Origin: Coriobacteriia bacterium
GTDB lineage: Bacteria; Actinomycetota; Coriobacteriia; Anaerosomatales; Kmv31
DNA: 40,558 nt
Assembly (NCBI GenBank): GCA_014859305.1
Contig: JACUUM010000018.1
Coordinates: 1 to 40,558 of the forward strand
Direction of reading: 5' to 3'
Below the pieces are notes generated by a model that was not told the DNA's origin, searched no databases, and saw only the letters and a list, made by a program, of their open reading frames with translations. Position 1 is the first letter of the stretch. Each line of letters begins with the position of its first letter. Below are positions 40,073-40,558 of this stretch, in pieces. The position numbers and the translations under genes were made by a program.

Positions 40073-40558
40073 TCACGCCCGGCGAAGCACCCGCAGGTCG
40101 CCCTCGCGGCGGGTCACGCCCTGGGCGTCGAAGTACTCCAGCAGCGGGATCGCGTACTTGCGCGAGACCCGTAGAACGTCGCGGAGCTCGGCGGCCGTGG
40201 CTCCGCCCGGCTTGTCGGCGAGGAACGACTCCAGGCGGGCGCGGGCCCCGGCGATCGCCGCCGCGTCGAAGTGCAGCTCCGGGCCCACGCGCACGACCGC
40301 GCCGGACGCGGCCAGCCTTGAGAGCACCTTGCGTGCGACGCCGGCGTCGACACCGGCCGAGGCTGCGAGCTCGGCGACGGTCGAGGGCGCCAGCGCCTGC
40401 TCGTGCAGCAGCGGCAGGAGGCCGGCGGCCGCCTCCTCCTCGGCGGCCAGGGCGGAGACGGCCGCCGCGGGGTGCCGCGCCTCTCCGCGCTCCACCACCG
40501 CCGACCCGCGGGCCGCCGCCTCGGCCAGCACGGCGTCGAAGAGCTTGAGGCCGAGGCA
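40073..40558 (-). CDS. selB: SelB C-terminal winged-helix domains (partial)
   Basis: This is the last 161 residues of a protein running off the window's right edge. The tandem winged-helix pattern and the ending (LRDVLRVSRKYAIPLLEYFDAQGVTRREGDLRVLRR) are typical of SelB, the selenocysteine-specific elongation factor whose C-terminus binds the SECIS hairpin. The GTPase domains are outside the window. Its presence 3.7 kb from tRNA-Sec supports a working selenocysteine system. Confidence 0.88.
   Translation of the reverse strand, partial: CLGLKLFDAVLAEAAARGSAVVERGEARHPAAAVSALAAEEEAAAGLLPLLHEQALAPSTVAELAASAGVDAGVARKVLSRLAASGAVVRVGPELHFDAAAIAGARARLESFLADKPGGATAAELRDVLRVSRKYAIPLLEYFDAQGVTRREGDLRVLRRA

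Noticed and set aside
1-40558. CRISPR arrays, insertion sequences, phage genes or rRNA
   Set aside because: No regularly spaced repeats, transposase or integrase motifs, or rRNA-like sequence were seen on either strand.

Overview
The window looks like chromosome from a GC-rich, anaerobic, respiratory bacterium. Deep-branching Actinobacteriota of the Coriobacteriia type would fit the composition, the GTG starts, the multihaem cytochromes, the tungstate uptake and the selenocysteine machinery, but no marker gene here fixes the taxon. Nearly every gene has a recognisable family. No insertion sequence, prophage, CRISPR array or rRNA was seen.

The left half (1-23.3 kb) is almost all on the minus strand and reads as one respiratory and cofactor block. 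In transcription order it holds: (i) a tungstate ABC transporter, tupABC, behind a convincing Moco/Tuco-type riboswitch; (ii) a ten-gene molybdopterin operon: mobA-fdhD fusion, moeA, a 72-residue Cys-rich protein, mobB, moaA, moaC, a MOSC protein, mogA, a cysteine desulfurase-like enzyme and a DUF3343 protein; (iii) a six-gene electron-transfer operon: b-type cytochrome, then c-type cytochromes with 7, 13 and 20 predicted haems, a membrane TPR protein and a membrane NHL beta-propeller; (iv) a periplasmic [NiFe]-hydrogenase (small, large) with a hexahaem cytochrome c. A perfect palindrome, GTAAC-N4-GTTAC, occurs four times, always between genes and always at the head of units ii, iii and iv (twice at iv). 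It covers the predicted transcription start at iii and iv, so one repressor-like regulator probably coordinates these units. The hydrogenase mRNA also has a long leader with an intrinsic terminator overlapped by a possible competing stem.

The middle (23.4-32.4 kb) holds a LysR regulator resembling the selenium-metabolism LysR group; a Fur-family regulator with a perfect 7-1-7 operator leading a cbiMQO-type Ni/Co ECF transporter, a likely nickel source for the hydrogenase; a flavodiiron protein; a polyprenyl diphosphate synthase; a small membrane protein; a FetAB-type exporter; and a small nitroreductase.

The right end (32.5-40.6 kb) is regulatory: a PAS/GAF/PP2C phosphatase, an NlpC/P60-like secreted protein, tRNA-Sec (UCA) with its own consensus promoter, a hybrid histidine kinase with three response regulators, and the C-terminal part of SelB running off the edge. 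Tungstate uptake, Moco synthesis, FdhD, SelB and tRNA-Sec together predict a selenocysteine-containing, Mo- or W-dependent formate dehydrogenase elsewhere in the genome. No selenoprotein gene was recognised inside the window.
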